A DNA stretch of 64,000 bases from Tardiphaga sp052076105 (GTDB lineage Bacteria > Pseudomonadota > Alphaproteobacteria > Rhizobiales > Xanthobacteraceae): the NCBI RefSeq assembly GCF_052076105.1, contig NZ_CP197245.1, positions 2,170,001 to 2,234,000 of the forward strand, given 5' to 3'. A model generated the notes under the pieces. The model saw only the letters and a list, made by a program, of their open reading frames with translations, did no database searches and was not told the origin of the DNA. The position numbers and the translations under genes are program-made. Below, piece by piece: positions 51,913 through 60,181 of this stretch. How positions within the stretch are numbered: position 1 is the first letter of the stretch; each line of letters opens with the position of its first letter.

Positions 51913-54420
51913 ATGACCGGGGCAGATGCCGTGAAACGTTGTGCTGTCAGCCTGATCATTCTGCTGGTTGGCACAGCGATAGCCGCCGCGCAGCCCTTCA
52001 CGCGCCGCTCATCGCAAGTCCAGCATGATGGATTGAAGAAATACTACGAGATATCGAACTTCCGGCTGGGCGGTAAGTATGACCTCAACGATCCCGCCAA
52101 GTGGGAAGACGGCGGCGAGGGCGGGGTCACGCTGGAGTCCCTTGGTGGCGGTAAGCTACGCACGGCCTATGTCGCAGTCGGAAATCCGCGCCGCAACGCC
52201 GCCGGTGAGATCACCAACGCGGTGGTCATCAATTCCTACTATTCCGGCGACTCCACCGACATGTACGAGCAATGGGTCAAGGGCGCCGCGCTATCAGGTG
52301 GCGTACCGATCATTGGTCCCGGACGACCCATCGATACCGACCGCTACTATGTTGTCATGGTCGATCCATTGGGGACCTGGGGCGCCAGCAAGCCTTCGGA
52401 CGGTCTTGGCATCAAATTTCCGCAATACAGCTACTTTGATATGGTGCAGGCCAACTATCGGATGTTGCGCGACCATCTGAAGGTCGCACGCGTGGCGCTG
52501 GTCGCCGGCGTCTCGATGGGTGGCACGCAGACCTATGTTTGGGGCGTGTTGCATCCGGAGTATATCGGCGCGATCATGCCGATCGGCGGCACCACGCAGT
52601 CCGATGCGGGGGACCCGGTTGGCAACTGGACGTTCCAGCTCATGACGGCCGCGATCCAATCCGACCCCGTCTGGCAATCGACCAAGGGCGACTACTACAA
52701 GCTACCGAAGGAGAAGCACCCGCTGCCGGGCATGGCCTTCGGTTGGTCGGTGCTAGGTCTGACCGGCTATGATTTCGGCTACAGGACGAACCAGAGTTTC
52801 GCGTCGGTCCAGCCCGAGGTTTTCTACTGGGACCCGCCGAATGAGAAAGCCGGTCTCAATGTGAATAACCGCTCCAAGATGTATGATGCGGTCGATCTGG
52901 TCTGGCGCAACCGCGTTGGCGAAACCTACAATATCAATGAGAACCTCGGGCGTATTCAGGCTCGCACGTTGGTGATGCATATCACCAACGACCTCTGGCT
53001 GAATTTCAAGCTTGCCCAGCGCGCCGTCGATCGCGTTCCCGGCGCAGACCTCATCTCCGAGGAGAGTCCGGTTGCTCATTACGGTGTGTTTCCGATCATC
53101 AACAATCGCAAGAACGATCCGAAATTCGTCGCGTTCATGGACGATGTGGCGAGCCTCGATCGGGCGCAGCAGTTTGTCGACAAGAATTATCGTATTCCCC
53201 GCGTTGCCGAGAACATCGACAAGACCAGATCGTTCTGGAAGGACTACGTGACCTATCCCTATCCGGTCAAATATGCGACCGCGAAGGACAAGCGTGGGAC
53301 GTCCTGGCAGATCGGCTACATGGACGAATATGCCGGTACAGACAGGGATCCGAAGGTTCTTGTCATCATTCATGGCAAGGGTGCATTTGGCGGGCATTAC
53401 GGCAATGTTATGCAATATGCCTTGCGCAGCGGCGTGCGCGTGATCGTTCCCGACTTGCCTCATTATGGCATGTCCGGGCCCGGTAATCTCGACAAGAGCC
53501 CGGCGCGCACCATGCAGGATATGCGCGAGGTGATCTATGATCTCGTCGTCAACCAGCTGGGCGTCAAGAAGGCGCACTACCTTGGCCACTCTCTCGGCGG
53601 CCAGTTTGTGATGGGCTACGCCTTGACCTGGCCCGACGCGGTGCAAAGTCTTGCGCTCGAAGCGCCTTCCGGTCTTGAGGAATATCCGCGCGACGTCACG
53701 ATCGCCAAGGACAAGAAGGCGCGTCTGTTCGATGAATCCTTCGGCCGCGACTTCGCCAAGTGGAAGCAGACATGGGATCAGACCGGGATCCTGGCCGCAG
53801 AGATCGCCCGGCCAGAGGAGGGCATCCGCGACTTCTTCTACTTCAAGAAACGCGATCCGGAGACCGGGGCCGTGTCAGCTGCGAAGAGCGGCTACTTCTT
53901 CAGCGACAGCGAATATGCCCGCTTGCATACCGAGCAGCGGGTCGGGCTCACCAAGGGTAACCCGAAGGAGCTCGAGCAATGGTGCAACGTCTTCATCTTC
54001 GATATCTACACCATCGGAGCTGAGCTGCAGCAGGATGATCCGAAGAACCTCTACGAACGGCTGACCGAGATCAAGGCGCCGATCTTTCTGGCGTTCGGCG
54101 ACAAGGAGCCGTTTATCCCGACGCCTGCCTTCAACGGGCTGACCGACCTTGGACGCGACGTCATCACGCCGTTCATGTCGCGTATGACCAATGCCGGCAA
54201 TCGGCCGATGCTCAAGATCTATCCGGAGACCGGACATTTTATCCACACGGATAACCCCGTTGAATATTCCGCCGACGTCGTGGACTTCGTGACGAAGGGA
54301 AAGGTCGATACCAGCTCGCCGCTCGGGACGGATCGCATGATCAGGGGCGCCGTTGCGTCGGTGCTCCCGGTGGCGCCGACACCGCCCGGTGCAGCCCCGA
54401 CCGCTGGTCTAAACAAATAG
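51913..54420 (+). CDS. Secreted protein with two tandem alpha/beta hydrolase domains
   Basis: 835 residues with a signal peptide (cleavage near AAAQ, residue about 30). Domain 1 (about 40-440) resembles homoserine O-acetyltransferase-type hydrolases, elbow GVSMGG with Ser201. Domain 2 (about 450-800) is a classic hydrolase, elbow GHSLGG with Ser560, Asp near FGDKEPF and His in GHFIHTDNP. The C-terminus is Pro/Ala-rich. Both nucleophiles are kept, so it may be a two-site periplasmic esterase. I know of no named family with this pairing. Confidence 0.82.
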   Translation: MTGADAVKRCAVSLIILLVGTAIAAAQPFTRRSSQVQHDGLKKYYEISNFRLGGKYDLNDPAKWEDGGEGGVTLESLGGGKLRTAYVAVGNPRRNAAGEITNAVVINSYYSGDSTDMYEQWVKGAALSGGVPIIGPGRPIDTDRYYVVMVDPLGTWGASKPSDGLGIKFPQYSYFDMVQANYRMLRDHLKVARVALVAGVSMGGTQTYVWGVLHPEYIGAIMPIGGTTQSDAGDPVGNWTFQLMTAAIQSDPVWQSTKGDYYKLPKEKHPLPGMAFGWSVLGLTGYDFGYRTNQSFASVQPEVFYWDPPNEKAGLNVNNRSKMYDAVDLVWRNRVGETYNINENLGRIQARTLVMHITNDLWLNFKLAQRAVDRVPGADLISEESPVAHYGVFPIINNRKNDPKFVAFMDDVASLDRAQQFVDKNYRIPRVAENIDKTRSFWKDYVTYPYPVKYATAKDKRGTSWQIGYMDEYAGTDRDPKVLVIIHGKGAFGGHYGNVMQYALRSGVRVIVPDLPHYGMSGPGNLDKSPARTMQDMREVIYDLVVNQLGVKKAHYLGHSLGGQFVMGYALTWPDAVQSLALEAPSGLEEYPRDVTIAKDKKARLFDESFGRDFAKWKQTWDQTGILAAEIARPEEGIRDFFYFKKRDPETGAVSAAKSGYFFSDSEYARLHTEQRVGLTKGNPKELEQWCNVFIFDIYTIGAELQQDDPKNLYERLTEIKAPIFLAFGDKEPFIPTPAFNGLTDLGRDVITPFMSRMTNAGNRPMLKIYPETGHFIHTDNPVEYSADVVDFVTKGKVDTSSPLGTDRMIRGAVASVLPVAPTPPGAAPTAGLNK

Positions 54421-54429
54421 GTCCGGCTC

Positions 54430-55290
54430 ATGCCGAGAGTACAGGCGGGCGAGGTTTCACTGGGCTGGCGCGAATGGGGAGCGGGCGATGTCACCGTGAT
54501 CTTTCTCCACGGCAATCTCGCCAGCAAGGACTGGATTGAACTGGCCGCACCTCTGTTTCCGTCAGGGCTGCGTGTGATCGGGATCGACTGGCGCGGCTGC
54601 GGCGACAGCGACCGACCGGAGCCTGCAAGCGACTACAGTAATTACTCCATGCAGCAGCACGCCGAGGATATGCTCGCTGCGCTCGATACGCTGGACATCA
54701 GGTTCTGCCATCTCGCAACGCATTCGACCGGCGGCATCATTGCGGCGCGGATGTTGTTGATGCAGCCGCAGCGGTTCGGGCGAGTATTGGCCCTCGATCC
54801 GGTGACGCCGCTGGGATTGGCCTTTAACGCCGATCAGATCGGGCTTTTCCGGGCCATGATGGCAAGCAAGCAACTCACGCGGACGGTGATGGCCACCGCG
54901 GCGTCCTCGCTCTTCGTGCCGGAGAGCATGGCGCCGAACGCGATCCCACGTTTCCGCGAGGGGCTTGGTGAAATCCGGGCGCTGTTCGACCGGATCATCG
55001 ACCAGACATTTGGCGTGTCTGAAGGCGTCTGGATTGGGACGCCGATCAATCTCAACCGTGAGAAGGAAAGCGGAGAACTGGAGCGCCGCATGCCGGAAAT
55101 CCGGCATGCGCATCTGGTGCTCTGGGGCGAACGCGACGGGTGGATTCCATTGCCCGATTTACGGACCATGGCAGCGACAATGCCGGATTGCCGGCTCGTC
55201 GTCGTGCCCGGCATCGGACATTCGATGAATCTGGAGGTGCCCGCGCTATATGCCGGTTACTTCGGCGCCTGGTTTGGTGCTCTACGATAA
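54430..55290 (+). CDS. Alpha/beta hydrolase
   Basis: 286 residues, cytoplasmic. Oxyanion HGN (FLHGNLAS), elbow HSTGG with Ser99, Asp in LWGERDGW and His in GIGHSMNLE form the active site. It starts 9 bp after the two-domain hydrolase and is followed after 29 bp by the phasin gene. An intracellular depolymerase or thioesterase role is possible. Confidence 0.85.
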   Translation: MPRVQAGEVSLGWREWGAGDVTVIFLHGNLASKDWIELAAPLFPSGLRVIGIDWRGCGDSDRPEPASDYSNYSMQQHAEDMLAALDTLDIRFCHLATHSTGGIIAARMLLMQPQRFGRVLALDPVTPLGLAFNADQIGLFRAMMASKQLTRTVMATAASSLFVPESMAPNAIPRFREGLGEIRALFDRIIDQTFGVSEGVWIGTPINLNREKESGELERRMPEIRHAHLVLWGERDGWIPLPDLRTMAATMPDCRLVVVPGIGHSMNLEVPALYAGYFGAWFGALR

Positions 55291-55319
55291 TCGCAGACCT
55301 ATCACAGGAGGAGGACGCA

Positions 55320-55670
55320 ATGACGAGCCAGAACACAATCAACGACAACGTCAGGGCGCTGCTGACCGAAAACCTTGGCAAGCTTCGGAAGGCAAGCGCC
55401 GATTATTTTCAGATGCTGGAGAAGAGTTTGGCCTCGTCGCAGCTACCGACCGCTGAACACGCGAAGCAGTATTGCGACCACATGCAGCGCAATGTGATGG
55501 CGACCTTCGACCTCTGCGAACAGTTGATTCACGCCAAAGATGTGCAGGACACGATGAAGATTCAATCCGAATTCTTCCAATCGCAGATGCGGTCATTGAC
55601 AGACCAAGCCAAGAGCATCGGTGAATCGACAATGAAGGCCATGACCGGCGCGTTTACGCCGAAAAGCTGA
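55320..55670 (+). CDS. Phasin-family protein
   Basis: 116 residues, all helical and amphipathic, with the phasin pattern (YFQMLEKSLASSQLPTAEHAKQYCDHMQRN, and SEFFQSQMRSLTDQAKSIGE near the end). Phasins coat polyhydroxyalkanoate granules. A very strong ribosome site AGGAGGAGG precedes the ATG at 55320, fitting a protein needed in large amounts. It completes the hydrolase-hydrolase-phasin operon. Confidence 0.83.
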   Translation: MTSQNTINDNVRALLTENLGKLRKASADYFQMLEKSLASSQLPTAEHAKQYCDHMQRNVMATFDLCEQLIHAKDVQDTMKIQSEFFQSQMRSLTDQAKSIGESTMKAMTGAFTPKS

Positions 55671-55706
55671 ATACGGCCGGTCAATACCCCGCAGGCTAGG
55701 CAGGTT

Positions 55707-56165
55707 ATGGCGCTTCAGTTCGTTGTCGGCTTGATCGTATCCGTGACCACAATCGTGATCCACGCGCTGGTGACCGTCGGCGCCGTGGACATTGCGCGCA
55801 AAGCCGGCTTGCGACATACGGTGCGACCGAGAGTTCACCTCATGGTCGTGATGGTCGAGGTGGCAGCCGTGCTGATGATTGCGCACACGCTGGAAGCGCT
55901 TGCCTGGGCGTTGGCCTACGCAATAGTCGGTGCTGCGCCGGAGGGGAGCGATCTGCTCTATTTCGCTTTCGTGAACTATACCACTCTTGGTTACGGCGAC
56001 GTTTTACCGGTGCAGGCCTGGCGGCTGATCGGGCCGATAACTGCCATGAACGGCATACTCATGTTTGGCTGGTCAGCCGCAGTCCTGTTCGAGGTGCTGC
56101 GCAAGACACTGGATCATCTCGCCAGAATCGGTGCCCCTGGCTTCAACTCTGAAGATCGAGACTAG
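55707..56165 (+). CDS. Small potassium channel-like protein
   Basis: 152 residues: membrane segments at about 4-26, 43-70 and 106-128, with a pore loop carrying the K+ selectivity filter TTLGYGD (residues 92-98). No RCK or cyclic nucleotide domain is present, so it is a minimal Ion_trans_2 type channel. It ends inside the FixK-like gene on the other strand (23-bp convergent overlap). Confidence 0.82.
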   Translation: MALQFVVGLIVSVTTIVIHALVTVGAVDIARKAGLRHTVRPRVHLMVVMVEVAAVLMIAHTLEALAWALAYAIVGAAPEGSDLLYFAFVNYTTLGYGDVLPVQAWRLIGPITAMNGILMFGWSAAVLFEVLRKTLDHLARIGAPGFNSEDRD

Positions 56166-56826
56166 CGAGCCGATTCCGGTCCGTGAGCACGATCTGACGT
56201 TGGGTGTTGCCGATAAAGCTGAGGGTGCCGAGTTCATGCAGCCGAGACAATACGCGTGAAACAGTTTCCAGCGTCAGGCCGAGATAATCAGCAATATCGC
56301 GGCGCGACATCGGCAGCGCCATAATGTCGGCGGCCGTCAGCCGCTTGTCCATTTCAAGCAAGAAGGCGGCGACCCGTTCCAGCGAAGTCTTGCGGCCAAG
56401 CAGAAGCATATGGTCTTCCGCATGTTGCAGGTTGCTTGTGGTCATGCTGAGCAGATTACGGGCGACCATGGCGTCATTTTCAGCGACGATCTCCAAACTT
56501 TGTCGCTTGATGAGGCGGACGGTGGTGTCGACAATCGCTTCCGCTGTGAACCGATGCTCTCCACCGTTCTCCAATCCGAAAATATCGCCGACGAGATGAA
56601 ATGCGCCGATCTGTCGACGGCCATCGGAGAGGAGTTTGTAGCTTCGTACGGCGCCAGATTTCACCTGGTAGACGTATTCTGCAGGCTCTTTCTCACCGTA
56701 GATCTCAGAGCGCTTTTTATACGTGAATTCATTCAGACTGACGATGGGATTTGAAGCGCTGTCCAGGCCGAGGTCACGGAGAGAGTTTGCGCGTGGCGTC
56801 GGGCTCATTGTCGTGCGAGCAAACAT
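56143..56826 (-). CDS. Crp/Fnr family regulator, FixK-like, without cysteines
   Basis: 227 residues: cyclic-nucleotide-fold sensor domain (about 30-140), long dimer helix and winged helix. The recognition helix has LTLETVSRVLSRL (Glu187, Ser190, Arg191), the Glu-x-x-Ser-Arg pattern that reads TTGAT half-sites. There is no N-terminal cysteine cluster and no cysteine at all, so it is neither an oxygen-sensing FNR nor redox-controlled like FixK2. The start at 56826 follows GAGGAG. It is the likely activator of the nine boxes in this island. Confidence 0.87.
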   Translation of the reverse strand: MFARTTMSPTPRANSLRDLGLDSASNPIVSLNEFTYKKRSEIYGEKEPAEYVYQVKSGAVRSYKLLSDGRRQIGAFHLVGDIFGLENGGEHRFTAEAIVDTTVRLIKRQSLEIVAENDAMVARNLLSMTTSNLQHAEDHMLLLGRKTSLERVAAFLLEMDKRLTAADIMALPMSRRDIADYLGLTLETVSRVLSRLHELGTLSFIGNTQRQIVLTDRNRLASLDLQS

Positions 56827-57181
56827 GGTCCACTCCTCACTTTTACTGAACGGCCTTCCATAAATTCTGCACTGCGACAAAAACAACATGTTTTTACCGC
56901 TCGCGCTGAAGTAGATTTAAGAATAAGCTGGAACCTGCGACCATTGTCTCAAGGTTCATTGCACCAAAGAACGACATAACGGTGCGTTATACGGTGCTTA
57001 GGATAGGAGGCGATGCCTCCTCGCGACATGCATATTTCGATCCTGAATGCGTTCGGCCCATTTTCGGTATCGTATGGACAATGACGCGTCGATGAGAAGG
57101 TCAGGCGCGATGCGTAGGACGTTCGACCAGAATTGATGCTTCAGCAGTGCCTTTCGCCATATTGATCGGAGTTCGAGTAAA
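56827..57181. other. 355-bp divergent regulatory region
   Basis: Lies between the FixK-like and FixJ-like genes. No FNR box is seen. A direct repeat ACGGTGC occurs at 56979-56985 and 56991-56997, 12 bp apart, which could place a response regulator dimer on one helix face. The rest is AT-richer promoter-like DNA. Confidence 0.5.
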
Positions 57182-57793
57182 ATGCCGGGCCTCGTTCACG
57201 TTGTAGACGACGATGCTTCGTATCGAACAGCGATCGAGCGGCGGCTGAAAGTGGCCGGCTATGAGGTAGCTGTATACGCATCAGCGACACAGTTGCTGGA
57301 TCAAATGCCGTTCAATGTGAGGCCGGGGTGCATTCTGCTCGATGTACAGATGCCCGGTTTGAGCGGTCTGGAGTTACAAAGTCAGTTGACCGAACTCGGC
57401 TCCAGCATGCCGATCGTGTTCGTCACCGCGCACCTCGACGCTGCAACGATTGTGCAGGTTATCAAGGCCGGTGCGGAAGACTTTTTGACGAAGCCAGTGA
57501 CGTCGGAGCAGCTGATCGATGCGATCGAGCGTGCGTTGCTGCGCCTGGAGGCGGAAAACGGGCAACGCAACGAGCTTGCTTCATTTCGCGGGCTCTTGTT
57601 GTCCCTCACACCGCGGGAACGGCAGGTGTTCGACTTGATGGTACGGGGGAAGATCAACAAGCAGATCGCCTATGAGCTAGGAACAACCGAGCGCACGATA
57701 AAGGCGCATCGCCATCAGGTCATGGAGAAGATGCAGGTCGTTTCGTTTGCAGAGCTCGTTTCCGCCGCCGAAAGACTTGGTATGCGGGGATGA
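57182..57793 (+). CDS. FixJ-like response regulator (orphan)
   Basis: 203 residues: receiver domain with phosphoacceptor Asp54 (ILLDVQMPG), Thr82 and Lys104, then a LuxR/FixJ-type helix-turn-helix (LTPRERQVFDLMVRGKINKQIAYELGTTERTIKAHR). FixJ activates fixK when FixL senses low oxygen. No histidine kinase is adjacent, so the partner is elsewhere. It is divergent from the FixK-like gene and could control it. Confidence 0.9.
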   Translation: MPGLVHVVDDDASYRTAIERRLKVAGYEVAVYASATQLLDQMPFNVRPGCILLDVQMPGLSGLELQSQLTELGSSMPIVFVTAHLDAATIVQVIKAGAEDFLTKPVTSEQLIDAIERALLRLEAENGQRNELASFRGLLLSLTPRERQVFDLMVRGKINKQIAYELGTTERTIKAHRHQVMEKMQVVSFAELVSAAERLGMRG

Positions 57794-57833
57794 AGAAATG
57801 CCGATGTCTGTCTGATTGCGGATTCCGGTATAT

Positions 57834-58397
57834 TCATTCGTCGATATCCTGTTCAAACGTCTGCGCCGGAGAGCCGTTGTAAACGGCCGAAAACGGGCTG
57901 AGCGGTATCGATGTGGTGAGTACCAAGAGGCTTGAATCCACGAATTGCAGCCGGAGGATCCGCCCCTGGTTCATCTCTTTCATCAGCGGGGAAGGGGCTT
58001 TCGCGCCTGCGACACAGGCGTTTGTCAGGCACCAGGTATAGGGAAAACGGTGAGGCTTGCCCTGGTCGATGACGAGTTCGACCGGGTTCGGCAGGTACAT
58101 TCCGACTGGAGAGAATATCTGTATCCGCCTGGCGGCATCGCCTTCGCGCTCTGTGATGTCGAGCCGGACAGCCATTTGACCGGTCGAAAAGGTCCCGGTG
58201 ATCGACGTGCGACAAAGCACCTTTGCCCCACCGGGCTTGAAGCAGACTTTTTTCCAGTCCCCAAAAGTAACGTCCTTAACCTCGCGCTGACCACGGGGGC
58301 GCATTTCCGCGCCTGTGAGGGCAGGCGTCGAGTTCTGTTGAGACACGGCGGATTGGTTGAATACAATGATCGTAGGTACAGCTAGAAGTAGCGCCAT
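57834..58397 (-). CDS. Invasion-associated locus B (IalB) family protein
   Basis: 187 residues with a signal peptide (about 1-20). The IalB pattern is present: FGDWKKVCFKPGGAKVLCRTS with a Cys pair, FSPVGMYLPNPVELVIDQG, and PYTWCLTNACVAG. ATG 58397 has AAGGG 9 bp upstream; the frame extends further but without a site. IalB proteins are periplasmic or outer-membrane proteins of unclear function, common in rhizobia. Confidence 0.82.
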   Translation of the reverse strand: MALLLAVPTIIVFNQSAVSQQNSTPALTGAEMRPRGQREVKDVTFGDWKKVCFKPGGAKVLCRTSITGTFSTGQMAVRLDITEREGDAARRIQIFSPVGMYLPNPVELVIDQGKPHRFPYTWCLTNACVAGAKAPSPLMKEMNQGRILRLQFVDSSLLVLTTSIPLSPFSAVYNGSPAQTFEQDIDE

Positions 58398-58475
58398 GAA
58401 TAGATGCCCTTCATGGCTGCGGTGTCGCTCGTTGCGGTGCGATCCTGTCACAGCTGTCCTCCGGCGTCGGCTGTC

Positions 58476-59360
58476 TTATTTCCGGCTATCCAGGAACTTC
58501 GCCACCAGCGGCGACCAGATCGGGATAGCTTCGGGTGAGCCTATGAAGAAATGCCCCTCGTTTCCGAATGGTGGCATCAGATGATATTCGGCTTGACCAC
58601 CAGCTGCGGTGAAGGCCGCATGCATACGCTTTGATAGCGCCGGGCCGAAAAACGTATCGTTCTCGATATAAATCCACAGCATCGGGGTTCGCGACGTGCG
58701 ACCGAACTCTGCCGTAGCCTCAACAAGTTTATCCGGGGCGCAATTGTTGTTTGGCTTGCCGTCAACGCGGCCGCCACGGCCGGCTGCAAAGGTGATAATC
58801 GCCTTCACCTGCGATGGATTGACACTCGATAGGGCAATAGAGGCCCAGCCGCCGGCGGATTGCCCGACGACGATGACATCATTCGGCACGATCTGCTTCG
58901 CGGCGGTCAGATAATCGATAATCCAGAGATCTACTTTTGCGACCGCACGGCCGGCATCGCGAAAATTGGGATTGGTGCATTTTCCGACTTTGGAGAAGAA
59001 CGGACCGAAGATCCCGTGCTCGGGAATGTCGATAGCCGATGCGCCATATCCGCTTCCGACCGGGGCCACCACGAGATAACCCCGCCTTGCAAACCATTTG
59101 GCTGCATCGCGGAATTCGACGAGTGGAAAGAAGCTGCGGTCAGTTGGATTGAGAGCGACGCCGTGGTTCATGATAACGAGCGGAAAGGGGCCGTTGCCTA
59201 CGGGGCGCACCAGGTAAGCGAACATCGGCAACGGCAGCGGTAGGACCCAGAGTTCTTCCTGAATGCGCGCAGCGTCAGGCGTTTCCGCGGCTTGCGTCGA
59301 CTCCGCGGAGGCAACGAACGCGAGGACCGCCATCACGATGATCCGCTGGATGATAAGCAT
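58476..59360 (-). CDS. Secreted alpha/beta hydrolase (dienelactone hydrolase/PETase-like fold)
   Basis: 294 residues with a signal peptide (1-25). Active-site elbow GQSAGG (Ser168), Asp in YIENDTFFG and His in GNEGHFF. Two cysteines (Cys128, and one in NNNCAPDK) could pair in the periplasm. The substrate is unknown; family members hydrolyse esters, chlorophyll or polyesters. It shares FixK box 7 with the divergent DUF1275 gene. Confidence 0.82.
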   Translation of the reverse strand: MLIIQRIIVMAVLAFVASAESTQAAETPDAARIQEELWVLPLPLPMFAYLVRPVGNGPFPLVIMNHGVALNPTDRSFFPLVEFRDAAKWFARRGYLVVAPVGSGYGASAIDIPEHGIFGPFFSKVGKCTNPNFRDAGRAVAKVDLWIIDYLTAAKQIVPNDVIVVGQSAGGWASIALSSVNPSQVKAIITFAAGRGGRVDGKPNNNCAPDKLVEATAEFGRTSRTPMLWIYIENDTFFGPALSKRMHAAFTAAGGQAEYHLMPPFGNEGHFFIGSPEAIPIWSPLVAKFLDSRK

Positions 59361-59418
59361 GCTCGGCTTAGCCCTGCATTTTGGTATTGCGAGCTGACCG
59401 CAGAAAACTCCTAAACAG

Positions 59419-59432
59419 TTGATTCAGATCAA
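59419..59432. promoter_or_regulatory. FixK/FNR box 7, shared by divergent genes
   Basis: TTGATTCAGATCAA, perfect site, centred 65 bp from the hydrolase start at 59360 and 42 or 84 bp from the two possible DUF1275 starts. Confidence 0.8.
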
Positions 59433-59467
59433 CCTAAGCATGTGGGAAGCCGGCGTTTGTTGGCTCG

Positions 59468-60166
59468 ATGTGGTTCAATATGTATGTGGCTCACGTCGGC
59501 AATCCGCCGATGCGCCGCGAAGAGAGCCTGCTGGTCGCGCTGCTGCTGGGCTTCGCCGGTGGCTATCTTGACGCCTATACCTGGATCACCCACGGCGTTC
59601 TGGCGAATGCGCAAACCGCCAATCTGGTCTTCTTGTGGGTGAACGCGATGGTTGGGAAGTGGGAGGAGGCATTCCACTTCGTGCCATCGCTTTTTGCATT
59701 CATGGTCGGCGTTGTGCTCGCCGCGTGGCTGCGCCGCATTGCTGGCGATCGAGCTGGCCCAATCAGCATCCTCGTCGAGATTGCCGTTCTTGTCCTTGTC
59801 GGTGTGTTGCACAATCGAATGCCCGATATCGCTGGCACGCTGGGCGTCTCGATGGTGGCCGCAATGCAGACATCAGTTTTTAACAAGGTCGAAGGGGCAA
59901 ACTACAGTTCGGTGATGATAACGGGAAATCTTCGCCAGGCAATTGACGGCGTATTCGCCCTGGTGGTCGGGGATTCGCAGGTCGGCTTGTTACGGAAGTC
60001 CTGCATCTTTATCGGGGTTTGCGCCGCATTCGGTACGGGTGCGGCTGTGGGGGCCTTCATTACAGAGAGGACGCCAGCGGTCGCATTGACCGTTCCTGTC
60101 GCCGCGTTGTTGCTTGTTCTTTTGCGTTGCGGCCGAATCCGCACCGCTCACTCAGGATGGCGTTGA
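59468..60166 (+). CDS. DUF1275 (YoaK family) membrane protein
   Basis: Up to 232 residues, six membrane segments, beginning LVALLLGFAGGYLDAYTW, the DUF1275 opening. The start is uncertain. If FixK box 7 works at the usual -41.5 position, transcription begins near 59467. That would make ATG 59468 leaderless and ATG 59510 a better choice. Function of the family is unknown. It is 15 bp upstream of the SulP gene and probably co-transcribed. Confidence 0.82.
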   Translation: MWFNMYVAHVGNPPMRREESLLVALLLGFAGGYLDAYTWITHGVLANAQTANLVFLWVNAMVGKWEEAFHFVPSLFAFMVGVVLAAWLRRIAGDRAGPISILVEIAVLVLVGVLHNRMPDIAGTLGVSMVAAMQTSVFNKVEGANYSSVMITGNLRQAIDGVFALVVGDSQVGLLRKSCIFIGVCAAFGTGAAVGAFITERTPAVALTVPVAALLLVLLRCGRIRTAHSGWR

Positions 60167-60181
60167 TCGAAGGAGGCGGGC

